From Halobacterium sp. DL1 (GTDB taxonomy: Archaea; Halobacteriota; Halobacteria; Halobacteriales; Halobacteriaceae), in contig CP007060.1 in assembly GCA_000230955.3 (NCBI GenBank), positions 558,001 through 622,000 on the forward strand: 64,000 bases of DNA. Reading direction: 5' to 3'. The position numbers were made by a program, and so were the translations under genes. Shown piece after piece: positions 28,493-36,240 of this stretch; within the stretch, counting starts at the first letter, position 1, and every line of letters begins with the position of its first letter. Below the pieces are notes generated by a model. It was given only the letters and a program-made list of their open reading frames with translations, was not told the origin of the DNA and made no database searches.

Positions 28493-28981
28493 TCAGTTCT
28501 CAGTGACGATGTCCTTCAGGGTCTCGAGGTCGTAGTTCCGGAACGGGATGCGCTCGTTCTTGATGGTGGAGATGGCGAAGTTCGTACTGCTGCGCTGGAT
28601 GGCGTCGATGCCCTCGTAGGCGACGACGAGCTCCTCGACCATCTCACGGCTGGAGAGGTGCGCGATGACGATGAAGTCGGTGTCCCCCATCGTGAAGTAC
28701 ACCTGGCTGACCCCCTCGATCTCGCTGAGCTGTTCGCCGACCTTCTCGTGGTACCCCTCCTCGTAGTCGGCCATCACTTCGGTGATGACGGTGAGGTTGA
28801 GGCCGACCTTCTCCAGGTCGAGGTTGAACAGTTCGTCCTCGATGACGCCAGCCTCGCGCAGTTTCTCGAGGCGATAGTGGACCGTGGACTTCGGGATGCC
28901 CGTCTCCTCCTCGACGCCCTTCGGACTAGGTTCACCAATGTCCGCCACTGCTTTAATGATCTCTGCGTCTTGCTCGTCCAT
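28493..28981 (-). CDS. Lrp/AsnC-family transcriptional regulator
   Basis: 162 residues. N-terminal winged helix (MDEQDAEIIKAVADIGEPSP, then STVHYRLEKLREAGVI) followed by a RAM/AsnC effector domain of the usual alpha-beta pattern (EGVSQVYFTMGDTDFIVIAH). Lrp-type proteins sense amino acids and control uptake or catabolism genes. It is convergent with accC (14 bases between stops) and divergent from potD, with which it shares a 216-base promoter region. It is the only transcription factor in the 19-33 kb cluster and its probable regulator. The ATG at 28981 begins the canonical domain; a longer frame exists but is unlikely. Confidence 0.92.
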   Translation of the reverse strand: MDEQDAEIIKAVADIGEPSPKGVEEETGIPKSTVHYRLEKLREAGVIEDELFNLDLEKVGLNLTVITEVMADYEEGYHEKVGEQLSEIEGVSQVYFTMGDTDFIVIAHLSSREMVEELVVAYEGIDAIQRSSTNFAISTIKNERIPFRNYDLETLKDIVTEN

Positions 28982-29197
28982 AGTCGGACTGTATACAGCC
29001 GCTTGTTGTAAAACTACACGGTTTTCGCGACCATCGTTGGTCCCGGGTCGAAAGCGGTCTGACAGGGACGCAATCTCTCGCACTCCGTTTGATATTAGCG
29101 CCCTATACTCCCAAATATACTAACTGTACTTTATTTCCCGAACTCGAAAAGCGTACAAATAGGAATGTTGATATCGCGTCCAGAACAGAACCAGTGT
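28982..29197. promoter_or_regulatory. Divergent regulatory region between the Lrp-type regulator and potD
   Basis: A relatively AT-rich 216-base region. It holds AT-rich stretches facing potD (ATATACTAACTGTAC near 29116 and ACAAATA near 29155) and short tatac/atact repeats. It is the likeliest place for autoregulation by the Lrp-type protein. No specific operator sequence is recognised. Confidence 0.4.
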
Positions 29198-30442
29198 ATG
29201 GCTCCGAACAGTGATACCGAAGACCACGACGACGAATCCCGTCGTAGTTTCCTGAAGCTCGCAGGCGGCGTTGCGGGCGCATCGACCGTTGGTGGCCTCG
29301 CCGGCTGTCTCGGCGGTGGCGGCGGAGACGGTGACGGGAACAACCAGACCGACCAGACGAACACGGACAGCGACGGAGACACCCAGACCGACGACGGCGG
29401 GAGCTCCGTCAGCGAGCTCTCGTACTGGGCCGTCGGCACGACCAACCCCGAGGACTGGTCCAGCTTCAAAGATGAGAGCGGCATCAACGTCAACTACTCG
29501 GCGGCGGCGTGGAGCCCCGGCGAGACGGTGACCAAACTCGTCCAGGGTACCGCCTCCCAGGACTTCGACCTCGCCGGCAACGACACCACGCTCACGAGTG
29601 TCCTCCAGGAGCAGGGCGCCATCAAGCCCACGAACCTCCAGGAGCTCCCGAACTGGGAGCGCGTCTACGACGAGGTCAAGAACAGCGGCCCGACTGAGGT
29701 CGACGGCGAGCAACACTCGCTGTCCAGCGTCCAGAACGGCGACTCCGTCGCGTACCTCACCGACGAGGTCGGCGACCCCGGGAGCGTCAACTCCTACGGC
29801 ATCCTCTTCGACGAGGAGTTCCAGGGGAAGACCTCCATGGAGGCGGGCTGGGCGACGGCCTTCCACAAGGTCGCGCTCTACCTCAAGCGCAACAACATGG
29901 CGGAGATCGAGGACCTCGAGAACCCGTCCGAGAGCGACGTCGACGCGGTCATCAGTTTCCTCCTCGAACAGAAGAACAACGGACAGTTCCGCACGTTCTG
30001 GAGCGGCTGGCAGACCGCCGTCAACCTCCTCTCGAAGAAGGAAGTCGTCGCCATGGACACGTGGGAACCGGTCGTGTTCGCGCTCCGCGACCAGGGCATG
30101 AACGCGGAGTACCTCGAACCGAAGGAGGGCTACTCGCTCTGGGCCATCGGACCGTGGATGACCAACAAGGGCGCGAAGAACCGCGACGCCGCCGAAGACC
30201 TCGTGAACTGGATGATGGGCGGCTGGTACAACGCCCAGATTACGACCATCCGCGGCTACCTCTCGTCCAGCGACCTCGGCATCGAGTACGCCGAGGACTC
30301 CGAGGACTTCGACGCGGAGTTCATCGAGCAGCGCCACGAGGAGGTCCGCAGTCGCTTCAGCGACGACATCAGCGTCTTCGGTGAGCGGTACCCCGACACG
30401 TTCAGTTACATGAACTCCCAGTGGAACCGCCTCACCTCGTAA
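29198..30442 (+). CDS. potD: Spermidine/putrescine-type ABC transporter substrate-binding lipoprotein (PotD-like)
   Basis: 414 residues. Twin-arginine signal SRRSFLKLAGGVAGASTVGG ending in the lipobox LAGC, then an Asn/Asp/Thr-rich linker. The mature part is a family-1 periplasmic-binding fold: LSYWAVGTTNPEDWSSF, QGTASQDFDLAGND, MEAGWATAFHKVALYLKRN. The ATG at 29198 is chosen; an upstream TTG would add residues before the Tat region. It is followed after 18 bases by potB. Its true ligand need not be a polyamine; related receptors bind many small amines and organic anions. The operon context suggests uptake of the substrate of the pxp pathway. Confidence 0.9.
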   Translation: MAPNSDTEDHDDESRRSFLKLAGGVAGASTVGGLAGCLGGGGGDGDGNNQTDQTNTDSDGDTQTDDGGSSVSELSYWAVGTTNPEDWSSFKDESGINVNYSAAAWSPGETVTKLVQGTASQDFDLAGNDTTLTSVLQEQGAIKPTNLQELPNWERVYDEVKNSGPTEVDGEQHSLSSVQNGDSVAYLTDEVGDPGSVNSYGILFDEEFQGKTSMEAGWATAFHKVALYLKRNNMAEIEDLENPSESDVDAVISFLLEQKNNGQFRTFWSGWQTAVNLLSKKEVVAMDTWEPVVFALRDQGMNAEYLEPKEGYSLWAIGPWMTNKGAKNRDAAEDLVNWMMGGWYNAQITTIRGYLSSSDLGIEYAEDSEDFDAEFIEQRHEEVRSRFSDDISVFGERYPDTFSYMNSQWNRLTS

Positions 30443-30460
30443 CCGGCTCACTGGTATTTA

Positions 30461-31411
30461 ATGGCTCACGACAACTCTATATCGTCTGATAGCAGCGACC
30501 GAGGGGGTGTCGACTACTCGGCCCAGCAGCGCCTCCCGGCCGTGCTCCGGCCGCTCGTCGACAACGACCGGCTCAGGTTCGGCCTCCAGGTCCTGCCCTG
30601 GCTCTCCATCCTCGGGCTCCTGGTCTTCCTGCCGCTGGCCGCGATCTTCGTCTGGAGCGTCGCGATTCCTCAGCCGTTCGGCTTCAAACTCGGGTTCACG
30701 CTCGAGAACTACCAGGCGTTCTTCGACTCCTACCGCGTCGACACCTTCTTCACCACCATCAAGGAGGGCGTCATCCAGGTCCTGCTCGCGCTCGTGTTCG
30801 GCTTCCCCATCGCGTACTACGCGGGCGTGCTGAAGCGGGACTCGAAGTACACGTTCCCGCTCATGCTGCTGTTCGCCATCCCCTTCCTCACGAGCTACAT
30901 CCTCCGGACGCTGTCGTGGATCTCCTTCCTCGGCAGCGACGGCGTGTTCAACAGCGTCCTGCTGTTCACGGGCATCATCGACCAGCCGCTGGGGTGGCTG
31001 CTCTACTCGACGTTCGCCGTCCGGCTGGGGATGCTCGCGAGCTACCTGCCGTTCATGATCTTCCCGGCGTGGCTCGCGATGAGCCGCATCGACGACGAGA
31101 TACTGCACGCGAGCGCCGACCTCGGCGGGTCGCCGCTCGCGACGATTCGCCACGTCGTCATCCCGCTCTCGATTCCGGGACTACTCATCGGCGCGGTGTT
31201 CGTGTTCGTCGGCGTGCTCGGCGAGAGCGTCGTCCCTGTCATCCTGGGCGGCGGCAACATCTCGCTCATCGCGACCATCATCGACAACGCCGTCAACTCC
31301 GCGCGCCTCCCGCTGGCGAGCGCCATCAGCGCCGTCGTGTTGCTGTTCGCGGTGTTGCTGCTGCTCGCGTGGGAGTACGTCTACGGCCTCAGAACGGTGG
31401 GTGAGATCTGA
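30461..31411 (+). CDS. potB: Spermidine/putrescine-type ABC transporter permease (PotB)
   Basis: 316-residue inner-membrane subunit with six hydrophobic segments and the EAA loop EILHASADLGGSPLATIRHV. A hydrophilic N-terminus of about 45 residues precedes the first helix, longer than usual. Conserved PotB features include the TSYILRTLSWISFLGSDGV segment. Its last base overlaps the ATG of potC (TGATG), so translation is coupled. Confidence 0.93.
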   Translation: MAHDNSISSDSSDRGGVDYSAQQRLPAVLRPLVDNDRLRFGLQVLPWLSILGLLVFLPLAAIFVWSVAIPQPFGFKLGFTLENYQAFFDSYRVDTFFTTIKEGVIQVLLALVFGFPIAYYAGVLKRDSKYTFPLMLLFAIPFLTSYILRTLSWISFLGSDGVFNSVLLFTGIIDQPLGWLLYSTFAVRLGMLASYLPFMIFPAWLAMSRIDDEILHASADLGGSPLATIRHVVIPLSIPGLLIGAVFVFVGVLGESVVPVILGGGNISLIATIIDNAVNSARLPLASAISAVVLLFAVLLLLAWEYVYGLRTVGEI

Positions 31412-32256
31412 TGAGCACGAGTTCATCCCGCCTCTCCGACGTTCTGCGAACGGACCCGACGGTCTGGGTCTCCGACGTCTCGAAGGACTGGCTCTGGAAG
31501 GCGTTCATGGCGTTCTGGATCCTGTTCATCCTCGCGCCGCCGATCATGCTGGTGTTCATCTCGCTGGACACCGCGTCGTACGTCCGCATCCCGCAGGGGA
31601 TCACGCTCGCGAAGTACGAACTGATGCTGCAGAGCGACGCGCTCATCACTGCGATGGAGCGGTCGCTGAAGCTCGCCGTCGTGACGATGTTCGTCGCGCC
31701 GGCGCTGGCGCTGCTGGCGGTGCTGTCCTACCGGAAGACCACGTACAAGGCGCTGTTCGTCGCGGCGATGATCCTGCCGCTGTTCGTTCCGGGCGTCGTG
31801 CAGGGGTTCAGCCTGCTGATGCTGTTCAAGCAGATCGGCTTCGGGCAGGCGTTCGTCGCCACCGCCATCGGGCACGTCATCTGGGCGTTCCCGTTCGCGT
31901 TCCTCGTCATCCTGACGAGCATGTCGACGGTCCGCGACGACGTCCTGCTCGCGAGCGCCGACCTCGGCGCGAACGAGTTCGAGACGTTCCGCCACGTCAT
32001 CTTCCCCCAGATTCGGCCGGGCCTCATCAGCGCGGTCATCTTCAGCTTCGTGCTGTCGTTCAACGAGTTCTCGCGGACGGTCTACCTCCAGTTCGGGCAG
32101 AACACCATCCCGACGTACGTCTTCGCGAAACTGCAGGTGGAGCTGTCGCCGGAAGTGTTCGCCATCGCCGGCCTGACAGTCGTGCTGTCGTTCGTGCTGA
32201 TCGGCGCCGCAATCGCGGTGCTCTACGGCTCCGGTTCGCCGGACGCCGAGGAGTGA
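31411..32256 (+). CDS. potC: Spermidine/putrescine-type ABC transporter permease (PotC)
   Basis: 281 residues and about six membrane helices. The EAA loop is VLLASADLGANEFETFRHVI, and the C-terminal helices follow FSFVLSFNEFSRTVYLQFG. Forms the heterodimeric channel with PotB and is last in the potDBC operon. The convergent PxpA gene ends 88 bases beyond its stop. Confidence 0.93.
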   Translation: MSTSSSRLSDVLRTDPTVWVSDVSKDWLWKAFMAFWILFILAPPIMLVFISLDTASYVRIPQGITLAKYELMLQSDALITAMERSLKLAVVTMFVAPALALLAVLSYRKTTYKALFVAAMILPLFVPGVVQGFSLLMLFKQIGFGQAFVATAIGHVIWAFPFAFLVILTSMSTVRDDVLLASADLGANEFETFRHVIFPQIRPGLISAVIFSFVLSFNEFSRTVYLQFGQNTIPTYVFAKLQVELSPEVFAIAGLTVVLSFVLIGAAIAVLYGSGSPDAEE

Positions 32257-32344
32257 CGCCGCGGTAGCGTCACCGCTCGGGCTACTCGCACGTTCTGCTG
32301 TGGGCCGAATACCGAAGAATGGTAGCTCGAGCCGTCGCGGCGCC

Positions 32345-33106
32345 TCAGACGATCCGGTGCAGCGGCGTGAGTTCGATGTCGTGTTCCCCGATGCGGTCGT
32401 GGATGGCCTCGAGGATCTCGACGGCGTTCGGCGTGTCGCCGTGGATGCAGATGCTGTCCGCGGGCATGTCGAGCAGCTCGCCGTTGACTGCTTCGACCTG
32501 GCCCTCGGTCGCGATGCTGACGAACCGGTCGGCGACCTCTTCGGGGTCGCGGGTCTCCTTCTCCTGTTCGACGATGAGGCTCCGGTCTGGGTTGTAGTCG
32601 AGGTCGACGTAGCCCTCGAAGACGGCGTCGAGGTCGTCGTACTCCTGGGTGACCTCGTAGATGTTCCTGTCAGTCGCGAGGTAGATGAGATCGTCGTCGA
32701 CGTCGAGGATGCCCTCCATCACGGCGCGGGCGTGCTCGGGGCTGTCCGAGAGCATCGAGTACATCGCGCCGTGGGGTTTGACGTGCTGGAACGTGACGCC
32801 GTGCTGGTCGCAGAACGCGTTGAGCGCGCCGAGCTGGTAGGTCACGTAGTCCCTGACCTCCTCTGGTGTCGCGTCCATCTTCCGTCGGCCGAACCCCATC
32901 TTGTCTGGGAGGCCCGGGTGGACGCCGACGCCGACGTCGTGGTCGGCCGCGAGCGCGACGGTCTCGCGCATGACGTGCGGGTCCCCGCCGTGGTAGCCGC
33001 CGGCGATGTTCGCCGACGAGATGTACGGCATCACTTCCTCGTCGCGCCCCATGGTCCAGTTCCCGAAGCTCTCCCCCATGTCGCAGTTGATGTCAATCTG
33101 TACCAT
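32345..33106 (-). CDS. pxpA: 5-oxoprolinase subunit A (PxpA, LamB/YcsF family)
   Basis: 253 residues. Family signature at the start: MVQIDINCDMGESFGNW, with the Asp and Glu of the predicted metal site. Further motifs are SSANIAGGYHGGDP, VGVHPGLPDKMGFGRR, HVKPHGAMYSML and the terminal SICIHGDTPNAVEI, typical of bacterial PxpA. Required with PxpB and PxpC for ATP-dependent opening of 5-oxoproline. The ATG at 33106 is the canonical start and has a TATA-like element about 28 bases upstream. It lies 8 kb from pxpBC, separated by the transporter and carboxylase genes. Confidence 0.95.
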   Translation of the reverse strand: MVQIDINCDMGESFGNWTMGRDEEVMPYISSANIAGGYHGGDPHVMRETVALAADHDVGVGVHPGLPDKMGFGRRKMDATPEEVRDYVTYQLGALNAFCDQHGVTFQHVKPHGAMYSMLSDSPEHARAVMEGILDVDDDLIYLATDRNIYEVTQEYDDLDAVFEGYVDLDYNPDRSLIVEQEKETRDPEEVADRFVSIATEGQVEAVNGELLDMPADSICIHGDTPNAVEILEAIHDRIGEHDIELTPLHRIV

Positions 33107-33130
33107 ACCACGCTGTTTCGCAGGGAGCGC

Positions 33131-33138
33131 TAATAGAT
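33131..33138 (-). promoter_or_regulatory. Candidate TATA box of pxpA
   Basis: Minus-strand reading ATCTATTA, preceded by CGAAA (BRE-like). It lies 25-32 bases before the start, fitting a leaderless mRNA. Confidence 0.45.
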
Positions 33139-33223
33139 TTTCGGACGAGTTCGAACTGCCAGCATAGAGTGGGACGTGTACTCGGTTCAGTGAGAAAGTT
33201 CGGCTCGAATCCAACCACGCCGG

Positions 33224-33943
33224 TCAGGCGAGCGCAGCGACCGCCAGCAGTCCGACGAACCCCGCCGAGACCAGCCAGTCCGTCCGCGAGAACGACAGCC
33301 GCGGCTGGGTCGGGTTCCAGGCGAAACACCGCGCCTTGAGCGCCAGCGAGAAGCGGTCCGCGCGCTCGAACGCCCGGTTGAGGCCGGCCAGGGCGACCGT
33401 CTGCATCCGCTCGTGGAGGCGGCGCTGGTCGCCGAGGCGCGCCTGCTGTGCCGCGCGCGCGCTCTGGAGGTCCGCGAGCAACACCGGCAGGAACCGCAGC
33501 ACAAACGACGTGCCCGCCGCGAGGAACCGCCCGGGTTTGCCCGGGACCAGCCGCGAGATGGCGGCCTGTGTCTCTGAGACGGGCGTCGTCTGCACGTAGA
33601 CCGCGCTCGCGAGCAGGATGGCGGCGACGCGGAGGCTGTGCAGGGTCGCCGCGAGGCCGGCGTCGACGTCCACCCAGGGCGGGCCGAGGGTGACTGTCCG
33701 CGTCAGCGTGGCGAACGCCAGGAGCACGAACGGGAGCGCGTACCCCGGGAAGACGCTGCGCAGTCGGACCCTCGCTAGCGCCATCCCGCCGACGACGAGC
33801 GCCCAGACGACCGGGAGCGCGAGCGCGTCGGTCCACGTGAACGCCAGCAGCGCGACGACGAACTGTCCCAGGAGCTTCGTGCGGGCGTCGAGGCGGTGGA
33901 CGACGGTGTCCCCCGGGGCGTACGAGAGCCCGATGGCCGTCAC
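33224..33943 (-). CDS. ecfT: ECF transporter transmembrane subunit EcfT (biotin module)
   Basis: 239 residues of the CbiQ/EcfT family with four to five helices. The cytoplasmic coupling region contains two Ala-Arg-Gly-like helices (SARAAQQARLGDQRRLHER near residue 160). Links the ATPase to the substrate-specific component. Overlaps the upstream ATPase gene by 4 bases and is last in the BioY-EcfA-EcfT operon. Confidence 0.9.
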   Translation of the reverse strand: MTAIGLSYAPGDTVVHRLDARTKLLGQFVVALLAFTWTDALALPVVWALVVGGMALARVRLRSVFPGYALPFVLLAFATLTRTVTLGPPWVDVDAGLAATLHSLRVAAILLASAVYVQTTPVSETQAAISRLVPGKPGRFLAAGTSFVLRFLPVLLADLQSARAAQQARLGDQRRLHERMQTVALAGLNRAFERADRFSLALKARCFAWNPTQPRLSFSRTDWLVSAGFVGLLAVAALA

Positions 33944-34638
33944 GGCTGACGCACCCCGAGGTCCGGTAGTCGCTCGTGGACGGCGTCGTAGTCGCCATCG
34001 GCCGCGATGGTGCCGTCCCGGAGGACGACCACGCGGTCCGCAAGGTCGGCGACGTCGCGCAGGTCGTGTGTGACCACGACCACGCTGGTTCCGGCCGCTT
34101 TCAGCGCCGCGAGCCTGTCGCGGACGGCCGCCTGTGCGGGGGCGTCCAGCCCAGTAAATGGTTCGTCGAGCACGAGGTGGGCCGGCCGCATCGCGAGCGC
34201 ACCGGCGATGGCGAGGCGTTCCTGTTCGCCGCCCGAGAGCGCTGCGACGCGCTCCTCGTCCCGGCCGCCGAGGCCGACGGCGTCGAGCGCGTCCGCCACG
34301 CGGTCGGTTATCTCGTGGTGTGGGAGGCCAAGGTTCCGCGGACCGAAGGCGACTTCCTCCCCGATGGTCGCGGCGACAAACTGGTCGCGGGGGTGCTGGA
34401 ACACCATCCCGACGGCGACACGAGCGGCGACCAGGTCGTCCTGGACGGGCGTCCCGTCGACCAGCACCTCGCCGGCATCGGCCTCCAGCAGTCCGTTGAA
34501 GTGACGGACGAGCGTCGTCTTCCCGGAGCCGTTCGGACCGGCGAGCACGACGAACTCGCCGTCCGGGATGGTCAGCGAGAGGCCGTCGAGGGCCGGGACG
34601 CCGTCGAACGTCTTGACGAGGTCCCGGGTTTCTATCAT
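33940..34638 (-). CDS. ecfA: ECF transporter ATPase EcfA (biotin module)
   Basis: 232-residue ABC ATPase. Walker A GPNGSGKTT, Q-loop FQHPRDQFVAATIGEEVAFG (typical of ECF ATPases), signature LSGGEQERLAIAGA, Walker B HLVLDEPFTGLD and switch His VVTHDLRD. Sits between bioY and ecfT with 4-base overlaps on each side, so the three genes form one translationally coupled operon. One ATPase gene means a homodimer is expected. Confidence 0.93.
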   Translation of the reverse strand: MIETRDLVKTFDGVPALDGLSLTIPDGEFVVLAGPNGSGKTTLVRHFNGLLEADAGEVLVDGTPVQDDLVAARVAVGMVFQHPRDQFVAATIGEEVAFGPRNLGLPHHEITDRVADALDAVGLGGRDEERVAALSGGEQERLAIAGALAMRPAHLVLDEPFTGLDAPAQAAVRDRLAALKAAGTSVVVVTHDLRDVADLADRVVVLRDGTIAADGDYDAVHERLPDLGVRQP

Positions 34639-35219
34639 TTCGCGGCGACGGCGTCGCTACGAACGATACCGACGGCGGCGGCTATCTTCGCGGCCTCGAA
34701 CGGCACGAACGCCGCGCTCCCCGAGACGACGGCGGTGACGATGCCGGCAGGGGTCGCGAGGTAGATGCCGAGGGAGCCGAGCGCGTAGACGACGACGGTC
34801 CCGGCGACCATCGCGCCGACGAGCCGCCAGACGCCGGCGTCGTTGGGGTCTCGGAGCGTGAGTCCGGAGTGGACGACGGCGCCGATGACGAACGCGGCGA
34901 TGGGGTACGACCAGAGGTAGCCCGCGGTCGGCCCGAGGAGCGCACCGACGCCCGCACTGCCTCCCGACCAGACGGGGACGCCCGCGGCGCCTGCGACGAG
35001 GTACAGCGCCATCGAGACCGCGCCCCAGACGGGGCCGAGGTAGATGCCCGCGAGGAACAGCGCCAGCACCTGCAGCGTCACCGGGACCTGTGGTGCGAGG
35101 GGGTTCGGGAACGAGACGTACGCGCAGGCGCCGATGAGCGCCGCGAACAGCGCCGCCCGAGCGATGTTCTCGACCGTGTCGTCGCCGACGACGTCGACGT
35201 CTTCCGTCGTGGTACTCAT
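34635..35219 (-). CDS. bioY: Biotin transporter substrate-specific subunit BioY
   Basis: 194-residue integral membrane protein, the S-component that binds biotin. Characteristic motifs: the helix LAPQVPVTLQVLALFLAG, YLGPVWGAVSMALYLVAGA, and GPTAGYLWSYPIAAFVIGA. The start at 35219 (MSTTTEDVDV) is chosen; an upstream start would add seven residues. First gene of the operon. It plausibly supplies biotin to the carrier/carboxylase pair encoded 6-13 kb away, though biotin is needed by other enzymes too. Confidence 0.95.
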   Translation of the reverse strand: MSTTTEDVDVVGDDTVENIARAALFAALIGACAYVSFPNPLAPQVPVTLQVLALFLAGIYLGPVWGAVSMALYLVAGAAGVPVWSGGSAGVGALLGPTAGYLWSYPIAAFVIGAVVHSGLTLRDPNDAGVWRLVGAMVAGTVVVYALGSLGIYLATPAGIVTAVVSGSAAFVPFEAAKIAAAVGIVRSDAVAAK

Positions 35220-35373
35220 ACCCACTCCTTCTCTCGTCAACCAGCATCAAAACTGTGGTTCACGCCACCGCTCGCCACCGGGGACGCTGGCCGACGTCCA
35301 CGATACTGGAACAGACTGGTGCTCGTCCGGCAGAAACGGGATGGAGTTCGACGCCGGTGCCGGAGCGGCGCCG

Positions 35374-36240
35374 TTACCGCGCTCGCTCCACGGCGTCGGC
35401 CAGCACTTGCTCCGCGTACACCGCCAGCAGGTGCGCGCGGAACGCGCCGGACGACTGCGGGTCCGAGCGCACGTCGTCCGGGTCGACTGCCTCCTTCGCC
35501 GCGGCCCCGGCGTCCGAGAGCAGTTCGTCGTCCACGGACTCGCCCTCGAGCGTCTCTTCGACGCTCTCGAGCCTGAACGGGCGGTCGGTGACGCCCGTGG
35601 CGCCCAGGCGCGCCTCCTCGACGGTACCGTCGTCCAGTCGGACGCTCGCAGCGACGCCCACCAGCGCGTACCCCGAGAGGGGGTCCCGGCGCTTGTGGTA
35701 CGCGCTCCCGGCGTCCCCGTCGACGGGAACCTCTAGCCTGGTGGCGACCTCCTGGTCGCCGACGGCCGTCTCGAAGGACCCGTCGAAGAGGTCGGTGGCG
35801 TCGATGGTGCGCTCGCCGTCCGGCCCCTGGACGACGAGGCCGGCGTCGAGCGCCAGCACCGCCGCGGGCGGGTCCGAGCGCGGGTCGCCGTGCGCGAGGT
35901 TCCCGCCGATGGTCCCGCCGTTCCGTATCTGCGGGTCGCCGACCTCGCCCGCGGCCTCCGACAGCGCCGCCGCGTGGTCCGCCACTGATTCCGACTCCGC
36001 TAGCTCCGCGTGGGTCGCCATCGCGCCCACCGACAGCGTGCCGTCGTTCGCCTCGATGGCGGACAGCCCATCTAGTTGGCCGATGTCGACGAGCGCGGGC
36101 GGCGACTCGTCGCCGGTCTTCATGCGCGTAAGGATGCCCTGTGCGCCCGCGAGCAGTTCGCTGCCGTCGTGTTCGTCCAAGAGGCTGACCGCCTCGTCGA
36201 CGCTGTCTGCGCGGTAGTAGTCGAACGCGTCGGTGTACAT
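35374..36240 (-). CDS. FAD-binding subunit of a molybdenum hydroxylase (CoxM/CutM-like)
   Basis: 288 residues. Starts MYTDAFDYYRADSVDEAVSL as in CoxM subunits. The first FAD loop is LLAGAQGILTRMK (normally AGGQSL-P-MK), and the second is TIGGNLAHGDPRSD. Carries electrons from the Fe-S subunit to FAD. Its ATG overlaps the stop of the large subunit by one base. Third gene of an operon in the order small (2Fe-2S), large (Mo), medium (FAD). Confidence 0.92.
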   Translation of the reverse strand: MYTDAFDYYRADSVDEAVSLLDEHDGSELLAGAQGILTRMKTGDESPPALVDIGQLDGLSAIEANDGTLSVGAMATHAELAESESVADHAAALSEAAGEVGDPQIRNGGTIGGNLAHGDPRSDPPAAVLALDAGLVVQGPDGERTIDATDLFDGSFETAVGDQEVATRLEVPVDGDAGSAYHKRRDPLSGYALVGVAASVRLDDGTVEEARLGATGVTDRPFRLESVEETLEGESVDDELLSDAGAAAKEAVDPDDVRSDPQSSGAFRAHLLAVYAEQVLADAVERAR

